A stretch of DNA of 64,000 nt from Rhodospirillaceae bacterium (GTDB taxonomy: Bacteria; Pseudomonadota; Alphaproteobacteria; GCA-2731375), in contig JABIWH010000057.1 of assembly GCA_018701215.1 (NCBI GenBank), positions 186,001 to 250,000 of the forward strand, given 5' to 3'. Within the stretch, counting starts at the first letter, position 1, and every line of letters begins with the position of its first letter. The notes under the pieces are model-generated. The model did no database searches. It was not told where the DNA came from and worked only from the letters and a program-made list of their open reading frames with translations. Of this stretch, positions 1 to 8,473 are shown in pieces. The position numbers were made by a program, and so were the translations under genes.

Positions 1-1
1 G

Positions 2-1000
2 TCGGTTCTGTTGGCCTATGCCAAGATGGTATTGTACGACGAACTGCTGGAAAGCGATCTGGCGAGTTCCAAGGGCCTGGCGGCGGATCTGATAAAATAC
101 TTCCCCCGGAAATTGCGCCGCGAACAGCATGCGGCCATTTTGCAGCATCGTCTGCGCCGCGAAATAATCGCGACTGTGACCGCCAATTCCATCGTCAATC
201 GTCTTGGCATTACCTTCGTCCATGACGTGATCGAGGAGACCGGCGCCTCGGTCGAGGCTATTGCCCGCTGTTACGCCGCCGCCCGTGATCTGTTTGAAAT
301 GCGGCAATTGTGGAACCAGATCGAGACCCTGGATAACACTGTTCCCGCCGCCGTGCAGACGGGCATGGTTCTGGCCACGGCCGAATTCATGCGCCGGATG
401 ACCTTGTGGTTCCTGCGCAACGTGCCCCAGCCGTTGAAGGTCAACACGGTGATCACCGCGTTCGGGCCCGGCGTCAGCAGTCTGGCCGGGCAGTTGGACA
501 AGGTGATCGGTTGTACCGAGAACAAGAGGATGACCTCTGGTGCCGCGGAATTGTTCAAGCAGGGCGTGGCCGAGACCCTGGCGCGGCGGATCGAGGGGTT
601 GGAGCCCATGAATGCCGCCTGTGATATTGTCCAGGTTGCCGCCGATAGCGGCCGCCCGGTGGAAGAAGTCGGGCGTGTGCATTTTGCCCTGGGCGCGCGC
701 CTGGGTCTGGATCGCCTATGCGCCTCGGCCGAGGCGTTGGAGGCCGAGGACCATTGGCAACGCAAGGCGATCGCCTCCATCGTCGAGGATCTGCGCGGCC
801 AGCAACGAGCCCTGACCTCCGTCGTCCTGGAACAGGCCAATGGCGCGGGCGGTGATGAGGCGGTGGAAAAATGGTGCGGCGCCAACCAACGGGATATTGC
901 CCGCAGCGACGAAATGATCGCCGAGTTCGAGGCGGGCGGCATGGACATTGCCAAGCTGGCCTTGGCAAATCGCTATATCCGCAGGCTAATTATCGGCTAA
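2..1000 (+). CDS. NAD-specific glutamate dehydrogenase, C-terminal part (5' end outside window)
   Basis: This is the last 332 residues of a large (about 1,500-1,600 aa family) NAD-dependent glutamate dehydrogenase, which interconverts glutamate and 2-oxoglutarate plus ammonia in the cytoplasm. The reading frame is open from base 2, so the gene starts to the left of the window. A TTG at 11 could be mistaken for a start but lies inside the conserved region. The visible helical C-terminal domain carries family-typical stretches such as YAKMVLYDELLESDLA, ANSIVNRLGITFVHD and LWNQIETLDN. The catalytic and NAD-binding domains are outside the window. The stop at 1000 is followed within 32 bp by the next gene on the same strand. 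Family assignment rests on recognised conserved segments and is fairly sure. Confidence 0.88.
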   Translation, partial: SVLLAYAKMVLYDELLESDLASSKGLAADLIKYFPRKLRREQHAAILQHRLRREIIATVTANSIVNRLGITFVHDVIEETGASVEAIARCYAAARDLFEMRQLWNQIETLDNTVPAAVQTGMVLATAEFMRRMTLWFLRNVPQPLKVNTVITAFGPGVSSLAGQLDKVIGCTENKRMTSGAAELFKQGVAETLARRIEGLEPMNAACDIVQVAADSGRPVEEVGRVHFALGARLGLDRLCASAEALEAEDHWQRKAIASIVEDLRGQQRALTSVVLEQANGAGGDEAVEKWCGANQRDIARSDEMIAEFEAGGMDIAKLALANRYIRRLIIG

Positions 1001-1031
1001 TCTACTCCCCTGAATCTTGGGGGAGGTAGGC

Positions 1032-2465
1032 ATGACCGCGCATGCGGATGGGTTGGATAACGGGCAAGACGGCGCGCTGACCGTTACCGGCACGGCACCT
1101 GCGTCGCGTCGGGCACAGTTTAGCTGGGCCTTGTTCGATTGGGCCAACCAGCCCTATTTCACCTTGGTAACCACTTTTATTTTCGCGCCCTATTTCACCT
1201 CGCATGTGGTGGGCAACGCCATCCGCGGGCAGGAACTATGGGGCTATGGCCAAGCCGTGGCGGGCCTTTGCATTGCCCTGCTTAGCCCGGTGATGGGTGC
1301 CATGGCGGATGCCAGCGGCCCGCGCAAGCCGTGGATTCTGTCGTTTCAGGCCTTGTGTGTGCTGGCCTGTGCCGGTTTGTGGCTGGCCCTGCCGGGTGCA
1401 AGCGACCGGGATCTGGTGCAGATCCTGGGCCTGGTTGTGCTGGCCAGCGTGGGTGCCGAATTCGCGACCGTATTCAATAATGCCATGTTGCCCGGCCTGG
1501 TGGCCCAGGCCCGCCTGGGCCGCCTGTCCGGCTATGCCTGGGCCTTGGGCTATCTGGGTGGACTGGTTTCGTTGGGTTTTGTGCTGGGCGGCTTCAGCCT
1601 GCCGGAGGTGCCGCTGTTTGGCCTGGACAAGGCGAGCCATGAACATGACCGCATGGTCGGGCCGCTATCGGCGATTTGGATGATTGTTTTCATCCTGCCC
1701 CTGATGCTGTTCACGCCCGATGTTCCGCCCAGCGGTCTGGGCCCGGTCCGCGCCGCACGCCAGGGCCTGGGCCAATTGGCCGGCACCTTGCGTTCCCTGC
1801 GTCACTACCGCAACGTCATGCGGTTCCTGATCGCACGGATGATCTATTTCGACGGCCTGTCCGCGATCTTCGCTTTTGGTGGTATCTATGCTGCCGGGAT
1901 CTTTGGTTGGAGCACGACCAATCTTGGTGTCTTTGGCATTATCCTGATAATTTTCGCTGCCCTTGGTGCCATGGCGGGCGGCTGGCTGGATGACCGCATC
2001 GGTTCCAAACGAACGATTTTGCTGGCCGTGGTTGGTTTGATCATCGCCACTCTGGGCATTGTCTCCATCACGGTGGACGGCCTGGGAACCGACGCGCGCC
2101 AGGATACGGTACTGTTCTTCTTCCACTATGCCGTGGCGCCACCGGGCGAGGGCATGTTCACCACCTTGGCCGAGCAGATCTTCCTCGTCTTCGGCATCAT
2201 GGTCGGGATGTTCGGCGGCCCGGCTCAGGCGGCTTCGCGCACCATGGTCTCGCGCCTGGTGCCAGTCAACAAGATCGGCGAGTTCTATGGCCTTTATGCC
2301 CTATCGGGTAAGGCAACCGCCTTCATCGCGCCCCTGGCGGTGGCTCTGATTACCGGCATGATGCAAAGCCAGCGGGCCGGCATCGCGTCCATCTTGGTCT
2401 TCCTAAGCGTCGGCCTGCTGTTGATGCTGCCTGTCCGTGAAGAGCGCGCCGCGCCGCCTTCCTAG
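1032..2465 (+). CDS. MFS transporter, UMF1/Atg22-like family
   Basis: This 477-aa integral membrane protein has about twelve hydrophobic segments and opens with QFSWALFDWANQPYFTLV, the characteristic first helix of the Atg22/UMF1 branch of the major facilitator superfamily. Yeast Atg22 exports amino acids from the vacuole; the substrate of bacterial members is unknown. I chose ATG 1032 because a GGGGGAGG ribosome-binding site (about 1018-1025) precedes it at suitable distance; an in-frame TTG at 1017 would lie on top of that site. A central loop around residues 235-260 separates the two six-helix halves. It follows the glutamate dehydrogenase gene closely and converges with purH, whose stop is 11 bp away. 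No substrate can be assigned from context. Confidence 0.85.
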   Translation: MTAHADGLDNGQDGALTVTGTAPASRRAQFSWALFDWANQPYFTLVTTFIFAPYFTSHVVGNAIRGQELWGYGQAVAGLCIALLSPVMGAMADASGPRKPWILSFQALCVLACAGLWLALPGASDRDLVQILGLVVLASVGAEFATVFNNAMLPGLVAQARLGRLSGYAWALGYLGGLVSLGFVLGGFSLPEVPLFGLDKASHEHDRMVGPLSAIWMIVFILPLMLFTPDVPPSGLGPVRAARQGLGQLAGTLRSLRHYRNVMRFLIARMIYFDGLSAIFAFGGIYAAGIFGWSTTNLGVFGIILIIFAALGAMAGGWLDDRIGSKRTILLAVVGLIIATLGIVSITVDGLGTDARQDTVLFFFHYAVAPPGEGMFTTLAEQIFLVFGIMVGMFGGPAQAASRTMVSRLVPVNKIGEFYGLYALSGKATAFIAPLAVALITGMMQSQRAGIASILVFLSVGLLLMLPVREERAAPPS

Positions 2466-2492
2466 AGCATTTCCGCCTAATGCCGGAAATGG
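2466..2492. terminator. Inverted repeat between convergent genes
   Basis: CATTTCCG at 2468-2475 and CGGAAATG at 2484-2491 form an 8-bp stem with an 8-base loop, straddling the convergent stops of the MFS gene and purH. There is no T-run, so it may only partly stop transcription or protect both 3' ends. Confidence 0.35.
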
Positions 2493-4078
2493 CGCATCCC
2501 GGTCAGCACCATGGCCAGGCCGGCTTCATCGGCGGCGGCGATGACGTCCTTGTCGCGCATGGAGCCGCCCGGCTGGATCACCGCCGTCGCACCGGCCTCG
2601 GCCGCCGCCAACAAGCCGTCGGCAAAGGGGAAGAACGCATCGGAGGCAACCACCGAGCCCTTGGCCAGGGCATCCGACAGGCCCGCCGCCTCCGCCGCGT
2701 CCTCTGACTTGCGGGCCGCGATACGGGCGGAATCCACCCGGCTCATCTGGCCCGCGCCAATGCCTACCGTGGCGCCGTCCTTGACGTAGATGATGGCGTT
2801 GGATTTGACGTGCTTGCAGATCCGGAAAGCCAGCAATAGATCGGCCATTTCCTGCGCGCTGGGCTGGCGCTTGGTCACCACCTGAACATCATCGGCGCCG
2901 ATGCGGCCCGCGTCGCGGGATTGCAGCAGATAGCCGCCGGCCAGGCTTTTCAGGGTCATGCCCCCGGCGCCGGCATCCGGCAATCCGCCGGTCAACAGCA
3001 GGCGCAGGTTCTTCTTGGCGCTGACCGCCTCGATCGCGGCTTCATCGGCATCCGGCGCGATGATCACTTCGGTAAAGATTTCCACCATGGCCTGGGCCGC
3101 CGCGCCATCAAGGGTGCGGTTCATGGCGATGATGCCGCCAAAGGCACTGACCGGATCGCAGCGCAGAGCTTTTTGATAGGCATCCAATAGATCCGTGCCC
3201 ACGGCCACGCCGCAGGGGTTGGCATGCTTGATGATGGCAACGGCCGCCTCGTCCGGGTCGAACTCGCCAACCAGCTCGAAGGCTGCGTCGGTGTCGTTCA
3301 AATTGTTGTAACTCAACGCCTTACCCTGCAGCTGCCGCGCCGTGGCAACGCCGGGCCGTGTGCTGCCGGAAGTGTAGAAGGCAGCGGCCTGATGGGGGTT
3401 TTCGCCATAGCGCAGCTCTGCCTGCTTTTCCGCCGCGACCACCAGGCGGTCGGGGAATGTCTCGCCCTGTTGGGCCGCGAACCAGGCCGAAATGGCGCCA
3501 TCGTAGCTGCCCGTCCGGGCATAGGCCTTGGCCGCCAGGCCCTGGCGCAGGGTGCGGTCCGTGGCGCCGCCATTCGCCGCCATGGCCTCGATCACGCCGG
3601 CATAGTCGGAGGGATCGGTCAGCACCGCGACGTAGGCATGGTTCTTGGCCGCCGAGCGGATCATGGCCGGGCCGCCGATATCGATGTTCTCTATACAGGT
3701 TTCAAAATCCGCACCCTTGGCCACCGTCGCCTCGAACGGATACAGGTTCACCGCCACCAGATCGATGGCGCCAATTTCGTGATCGGTCATGGCCTTGGCG
3801 TGTTCGGGGTTGTCACGCAGCGCCAATATGCCGCCGTGCACCGTCGGATGCAGGGTTTTCACCCGGCCGTCCATCATCTCGGGGAAGCCGGTATGATCGC
3901 TGACCTCTCTGACTGGAATGCCGGCCTCGGCCAGGGCGCGGGCGGTGCCGCCCGTGGACAGGATCTCGACCCCATGATCGGCCAAGGCACGGCCGAATTC
4001 CAACAAGCCGTCCTTGTCGGAAACAGAGATAAGGGCTCGTTTGATGACAACCAGATCGTTCGCCGGCGCTGTCGACAT
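2477..4078 (-). CDS. purH: Bifunctional AICAR formyltransferase / IMP cyclohydrolase
   Basis: PurH catalyses the last two steps of purine biosynthesis in the cytoplasm: formylation of AICAR by 10-formyl-THF and ring closure to IMP. The 533-aa length is normal. The N-terminal MGS-like cyclohydrolase domain (about 1-200) shows ALISVSDKDGLLEFGRAL, STGGTARAL and GRVKTLHPTVHGGIL; the C-terminal transformylase domain shows LRYGENPHQAAAFY, IKHANPCGVA and SNAIIYVKDGATVGIGAGQ, followed by ASDAFFPFADG. The start is ATG at 4078. The gene stands alone on the minus strand, convergent with the MFS gene and about 110 bp from the end of the next minus-strand gene. Nothing is missing; the identification is certain. 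Confidence 0.98.
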   Translation of the reverse strand: MSTAPANDLVVIKRALISVSDKDGLLEFGRALADHGVEILSTGGTARALAEAGIPVREVSDHTGFPEMMDGRVKTLHPTVHGGILALRDNPEHAKAMTDHEIGAIDLVAVNLYPFEATVAKGADFETCIENIDIGGPAMIRSAAKNHAYVAVLTDPSDYAGVIEAMAANGGATDRTLRQGLAAKAYARTGSYDGAISAWFAAQQGETFPDRLVVAAEKQAELRYGENPHQAAAFYTSGSTRPGVATARQLQGKALSYNNLNDTDAAFELVGEFDPDEAAVAIIKHANPCGVAVGTDLLDAYQKALRCDPVSAFGGIIAMNRTLDGAAAQAMVEIFTEVIIAPDADEAAIEAVSAKKNLRLLLTGGLPDAGAGGMTLKSLAGGYLLQSRDAGRIGADDVQVVTKRQPSAQEMADLLLAFRICKHVKSNAIIYVKDGATVGIGAGQMSRVDSARIAARKSEDAAEAAGLSDALAKGSVVASDAFFPFADGLLAAAEAGATAVIQPGGSMRDKDVIAAADEAGLAMVLTGMRHFRH

Positions 4079-4187
4079 CGTCTACTCCTGTCGCGGTATG
4101 GGTACTGTGTGAATTCCGAATATGAAACGCGAACGGGCCCTATAGCACGGCTTTTGCAGCTGCCAAAGGGGCATGCTGCCGCAGCTG

Positions 4188-6134
4188 CTATTCCGCCTGT
4201 GCTGCCGCCTTGGGGGCCATCCGATCATCGGGGCTAGAATGCATTTCGGGCACCAGGTGACGAATCAGGGCCAAGGTCTGTTCCGTATCCCGTGCGCTCG
4301 CCGCACTGGCCAGTTTGTCCACCTGGGCGCTCAGCAATTCGTGGTCAATCACCCGAGGTGCCGCCAGATTGACGCCGGCCAGATGGGTTGGTTGCGGCGC
4401 CTCGCCATCGTGCAGCAATTCCTCGTACAGCTTTTCGCCGGGCCGCAAACCGGTAAAGGCGATGGGAACATCCACTTCGGGCGTCAGTCCGGCCAGGCGG
4501 ATCATCTGCCGGGCCAGGTCCAGAATGCGCACCGGTTTGCCCATGTCGAGCACAAAGATCTTGCCGCCTTCATCCCCCGTAGGCGCGGCGGCGGTGGCCT
4601 GCAAGACCAGCTCCACCGCCTCCCGCGTGGTCATGAAAAAGCGGGTGACTTCAGGGTCGGTAACGGTCAGGGGCCCGCCACGGGCCAGCTGCCGTTGGAA
4701 CAGGGGCACCACCGAGCCGGTGGAGCCCAAGACATTGCCAAAGCGCACGGTGACAAAACGGCAGGCGGTGGATGACAGGCTCAAACCCTGGCAGATCATC
4801 TCGGCGATACGCTTCGAGGCGCCCATGACCGAGGTTGGATTGACCGCCTTGTCGGTGGAGATCTGCACCATCACCTTGACGTTCGCGGCAAGGCAGGCCC
4901 GCGCCACGTTGGCGGTGCCCATGACATTGGTCAGCACGCCCTCGTTGGGATTTTCTTCCACCATTGGCACGTGTTTGAAGGCGGCGGCGTGAAACACCAG
5001 TTCGGGCTTTTCCCTGGCGAATACCACGCCCAGGCGCCCGCCGTCGCGGACATCGCCCAGGATGGCGCGTCGGGACAATTCCGGCCAGCTCTCGGCAAAC
5101 TCAAGGTCGATCCGATACAGCGCATGTTCACCGTTATCCAACAGCGAAAGATGCGCTGGGGCATGGGCGGCGACCTGGCGCGCCAGCTCCGAACCAATGG
5201 TGCCCCCCGCTCCCGTGATCAACACCCGGCGGCCCGCGATGAGGGCCCGCATGGCGTCCCGGTCCAGCACCTGTTGCGGGCGGCCCAGCAAATCCTCGAC
5301 CTGGACCGGTTGCAGCTCGAGATCGGTATCCGTCTTGGCGCCGCTCTGAAATTCCGTCAGGCGGGGCATGCGCGAGAGGCTCAAGCCAAGATTTTCCGCC
5401 ACGTCCAGCAGGCCGCCGATGGTGTCGCCGTCCAGTTTTGACCAGGTCAGGATCATGCGCTGTGGCTTGCGCCCCTTGCGGGCCAGTTCTGCGACCACGG
5501 CCTCGACCTCGTCCAGGCCGCCCAGCACGGTGATGCCGCGAATATCCCGGCCGATGCGGCTGCGTTTGTGATCGACAATGCCGACTACCCGATAGCCGGC
5601 CGCGCGGTCCCGCGCCATGCCACGAATGAAGGCTTCCGCTTCGTCGCCCGCGCCGATCAACAGCACCGGCACCCGGCCGTCATCGGTATGTTCGAACACC
5701 GCACGCAGATCGCCATCCTTGGAAAAGCGGTACAACAGGCGCGAGGCCGAGAGGAAGACCACCAGTAACGGCCAATTCAGGAACATCGCGCTGCGCGGGA
5801 AATTGGCCAGGCGGTCCAGTACGAACATCACCGGCAAATAGATCAGGATCGCCAGGGTCACCGCCTTGACGATGGCGATCAGATCGGACAACGAGGCGTA
5901 GTGCCAAATCCCCCGGTACAGGCCCATGCGCCAAAAGACCAGGGCGCAGATAACGGTGAAAATAGCCGTGCCGTGCCACAGGAAAAAGAACTCCTGCGGC
6001 TTGCCATAGGTCTGATAACGGAACCAAACAGCCAATTCGAAAGATAACGCCGCCATGAAGACGTCGTGCGCCGCCACCGTCGCGATGCGCCCGTTGATGC
6101 GTTTTAGTCTTTGAACAAACCAGCCCACGGTCAT
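4188..6134 (-). CDS. Membrane nucleoside-diphosphate-sugar 4,6-dehydratase, CapD/WbpM/PglF type
   Basis: This 648-aa protein resembles enzymes that convert UDP-GlcNAc to a 4-keto-6-deoxy sugar for surface polysaccharide or glycoprotein glycans. The first 135 residues hold four hydrophobic segments, residues about 155-290 form a CoA-binding-like Rossmann domain, and the catalytic SDR domain starts at LITGAGGTIGSELARQ (305-320). The active-site region reads STDKAVNPTS then VMGASK (436-441): Met replaces the usual SDR tyrosine, which is characteristic of this subfamily, with Lys441 kept. I chose ATG 6134, which overlaps the stop of the upstream transferase gene (ATGA at 6131-6134); an upstream in-frame start would lie deep in that gene. 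The overlap argues for co-transcription and joint use of an undecaprenyl-linked sugar. Confidence 0.9.
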   Translation of the reverse strand: MTVGWFVQRLKRINGRIATVAAHDVFMAALSFELAVWFRYQTYGKPQEFFFLWHGTAIFTVICALVFWRMGLYRGIWHYASLSDLIAIVKAVTLAILIYLPVMFVLDRLANFPRSAMFLNWPLLVVFLSASRLLYRFSKDGDLRAVFEHTDDGRVPVLLIGAGDEAEAFIRGMARDRAAGYRVVGIVDHKRSRIGRDIRGITVLGGLDEVEAVVAELARKGRKPQRMILTWSKLDGDTIGGLLDVAENLGLSLSRMPRLTEFQSGAKTDTDLELQPVQVEDLLGRPQQVLDRDAMRALIAGRRVLITGAGGTIGSELARQVAAHAPAHLSLLDNGEHALYRIDLEFAESWPELSRRAILGDVRDGGRLGVVFAREKPELVFHAAAFKHVPMVEENPNEGVLTNVMGTANVARACLAANVKVMVQISTDKAVNPTSVMGASKRIAEMICQGLSLSSTACRFVTVRFGNVLGSTGSVVPLFQRQLARGGPLTVTDPEVTRFFMTTREAVELVLQATAAAPTGDEGGKIFVLDMGKPVRILDLARQMIRLAGLTPEVDVPIAFTGLRPGEKLYEELLHDGEAPQPTHLAGVNLAAPRVIDHELLSAQVDKLASAASARDTEQTLALIRHLVPEMHSSPDDRMAPKAAAQAE

Positions 6135-7150
6135 TCCATCTCGTCTAGCGGTTTCATCTTGGCAAAGTACCATAACAGAAATGCCACAGCCGCGCCGCCA
6201 AGGATCAAGGCCAGCCATTGGTTGCCGCCCAGCGCGGCCCAAAGGGCGGCGGCGATCAGCAACAGGTTACAGGTCAAAATAAGCAGGGCGATACGGCCGT
6301 GGTCGCCGCAGGCCTGTGCGGCATGCTGATAGAAGTGGCTGCGGTGGGCCTGCCAGAATTTTTCACCCCGTACGATACGGCGCAGCAAGGTCCAGGTGGC
6401 ATCACAGAGGTAATACAGGCTCAATAGCAGTGCCGGCAGCCATTGCCCCGCCGCCGCCAGGGACAGCAGCAGCCAGCCCAGTAGAAAGCCCAGGCCCACA
6501 CTGCCCACATCGCCGAGAAAAATTTTCGCCGGCCGCCAGTTCAAAACGCCGAAGCCGATTACGGCACCGGCGGCAATCGCGGAAAGGGCCGCCAGATCAC
6601 CGCCCGCGCCGCTGATCTGGGTGATCAATGCGATACCCACGCCGATGCTGCCTGCTTCCACGGCCGTGATGCCGTCGATGCCGTCCATGAAATTGAACAG
6701 ATTGATGAACCACAGCCAACAAAATCCGGCCGCCAGGCGGTCCGCCACGGGGGGCAGCAGGCCTTGAAAGACCGGGCTGTCTGGTAACACCAGGCAGCCC
6801 AGCGCCACGGCTAGGAGCTGCATCATCAACCTTTGCAAGGTTGGCAGGTTGCTGAGATCGTCGAGAAAGGAAAATCCGGCCAAACCGGCGGCCAGTAATG
6901 CAATGGCGGTAATATTGAACGAATCGCCCACCTTCCCCGGTGCCAGCCAGGCCAGCGCGCACCATGCCGCGATGATCACCGCCATGACGGCGATACCGCC
7001 GCCGCGCGGCACGGCGCCGGCATGGCTGGAGCGTTCATTGGCGTGATCCAGGATGGCGCGGGCGGTGAGCAGGCGCAACACCGCGCCCGTGGCCAAATAG
7101 GTCACGATACAGGCGGCAAGGCCGAGACTGATATGCAGGCTCCAGGACAT
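6131..7150 (-). CDS. Undecaprenyl-phosphate sugar-1-phosphate transferase, WecA/WbpL-like (GT4)
   Basis: This 339-aa polytopic membrane protein of the MraY/WecA family transfers a HexNAc-1-phosphate from a UDP-sugar to undecaprenyl phosphate, starting assembly of a lipid-linked glycan. It has about ten hydrophobic segments and the hallmark acidic motifs: SHAGAVPRGGGIA near residue 42, the Mg-binding FLDD (95-98), NFMDGIDG (153-160) and KIFLGDVGSVGLGF in the cytoplasmic loop. The C-terminal basic HRSHFYQHAAQACG resembles the substrate loop of WbpL-type enzymes that prefer modified HexNAc such as FucNAc or QuiNAc. It overlaps the downstream dehydratase gene by 4 bp, so the pair probably makes and transfers a 6-deoxy-HexNAc-type sugar. 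The exact sugar is inference. Confidence 0.9.
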   Translation of the reverse strand: MSWSLHISLGLAACIVTYLATGAVLRLLTARAILDHANERSSHAGAVPRGGGIAVMAVIIAAWCALAWLAPGKVGDSFNITAIALLAAGLAGFSFLDDLSNLPTLQRLMMQLLAVALGCLVLPDSPVFQGLLPPVADRLAAGFCWLWFINLFNFMDGIDGITAVEAGSIGVGIALITQISGAGGDLAALSAIAAGAVIGFGVLNWRPAKIFLGDVGSVGLGFLLGWLLLSLAAAGQWLPALLLSLYYLCDATWTLLRRIVRGEKFWQAHRSHFYQHAAQACGDHGRIALLILTCNLLLIAAALWAALGGNQWLALILGGAAVAFLLWYFAKMKPLDEME

Positions 7151-7238
7151 GCCTGCTTATAACCTTGATTGCGGCGCCTAAACCAGAGGCCGTGGAAGTC
7201 TTGTCAGATTGTGATGATAGTGCTACTCCCCAGCCCGC

Positions 7239-7254
7239 GAAACCTTGCGGTTTC
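7239..7254. repeat. Short hairpin in divergent spacer
   Basis: GAAACC-TTGC-GGTTTC is a perfect 6-bp stem with a 4-base loop in the 144-bp divergent spacer between the WecA-like gene and the sulfoquinovose synthase gene. No T-run follows. It could be an operator or a 5' UTR hairpin of the plus-strand transcript. Confidence 0.3.
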
Positions 7255-7294
7255 AAACCCATTCTAAGCGCTAATATTCTAAGGCTTGATCCTC

Positions 7295-8473
7295 ATGAAA
7301 ATCCTCATTCTGGGCGGCGACGGTTATCTCGGCTGGCCCACGGCAATGCACTTTGCCGCCGCCGGCGATACGGTTTGGGTCGCGGACAATTTCGCCAAAC
7401 GCAAGTGGGAGCTTGAAGACGGTATCGAGCCGCTGCTGGCAATTCCCACCTTGCATCGCCGGGTGCAGTGTTGGAACGAAGTTGGTGGCGGCCAGCCGAT
7501 CAACATGAAGATCGGCGATCTGACCAATCACCGCTTTGTCTACAATCTACTGCGCGAAATCCAGCCCGATGCCATCGTGCATTACGCCGAACAGCCCTCG
7601 GCGCCCTATTCCATGCAAAACCGCTCGGCGGCGGTGATGACCCAGCACAACAACGTCATTGGCAATCTAAACCTGATGTTCGCCATGCAGGCCCATTGCC
7701 CCGACGCCCATCTGATCAAGCTGGGCACCATGGGCGAATACGGCACGCCGAATATCGATATCGAGGAAGGCTGGCTGGAAGTCGAACATAACGGCCGGAA
7801 AGACCGGGTGCTCTATCCGAAAAAGCCCGGTAGTTTTTATCATCTCTCGAAGGTGCATGATTCTCATAATATCGAATTCGCCTGCCGCATTTGGGGCATG
7901 CGGGCGACGGATCTGAACCAGGGCGTGGTCTATGGCATCGACACTGATCAGACCCAGCTGGCGGACGAGTTGCGGACCTCGTTCCATTACGATCATGTTT
8001 TTGGCACGGTGTTGAACCGTTTTCTGGTCCAGGCGGTGGCGGGTCTGCCCCTGACGGTCTATGGCAAGGGCGGGCAGACGCGGGGCTTTTTGAATATCCG
8101 CGATACCCTGGCCTGCGTTGACATTGCCGCCCGCAATCCTGCTGATCGTGGCGATTTCCGGATCTTCAACCAGTTCACCGAGCAATTCTCGGTATCCCAG
8201 CTGGCCGATATGGTCGTAGCCGCCGGGCAGCGGGCCGGTCTGTCCGTCGCGGTGGAAAATCTGGAAAATCCCCGTGTCGAACAGGAAGAGCATTACTACA
8301 ACGCCAAGAATACCGCGCTGACCGACCTTGGCTTGCAGCCCAACCTGCTGACGGAGGAAGTGGTCGATGCCATGCTGGCCACGGTGCGCGGCCAGGCGGG
8401 GCGGGTCGACCCCCGGATCATCGCGCCGCAAATCCGCTGGGCGGGCGGCGAAGTTTCCAAGGCCGACACCTAA
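7295..8473 (+). CDS. sqdB: UDP-sulfoquinovose synthase (SQD1/SqdB type)
   Basis: This 392-aa extended SDR closely fits the SQD1 family, which makes UDP-sulfoquinovose from UDP-glucose and sulfite for the head group of sulfolipid or other sulfonated glycans. It begins with the NAD-binding GGDGYLGWPTA. The catalytic residues fall at Thr145 (LGTMGEYGTPN), Tyr182 and Lys186 (YHLSK), the same positions reported for the plant enzyme. HYAEQPSAPYSM and TDLNQGVVYG are further family signatures. I start at ATG 7295; a TTG three codons upstream is less likely. The stop overlaps the start of the dehydrogenase gene by one base (TAATG), so the two are translationally coupled. No SQD2-like sulfolipid glycosyltransferase is in the window, so the acceptor is unknown. 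Confidence 0.93.
   Translation: MKILILGGDGYLGWPTAMHFAAAGDTVWVADNFAKRKWELEDGIEPLLAIPTLHRRVQCWNEVGGGQPINMKIGDLTNHRFVYNLLREIQPDAIVHYAEQPSAPYSMQNRSAAVMTQHNNVIGNLNLMFAMQAHCPDAHLIKLGTMGEYGTPNIDIEEGWLEVEHNGRKDRVLYPKKPGSFYHLSKVHDSHNIEFACRIWGMRATDLNQGVVYGIDTDQTQLADELRTSFHYDHVFGTVLNRFLVQAVAGLPLTVYGKGGQTRGFLNIRDTLACVDIAARNPADRGDFRIFNQFTEQFSVSQLADMVVAAGQRAGLSVAVENLENPRVEQEEHYYNAKNTALTDLGLQPNLLTEEVVDAMLATVRGQAGRVDPRIIAPQIRWAGGEVSKADT

Noticed and set aside
3224..4237. 337-codon open frame antisense to purH
   Set aside because: Low-complexity shadow of purH; no ribosome-binding site or motif.
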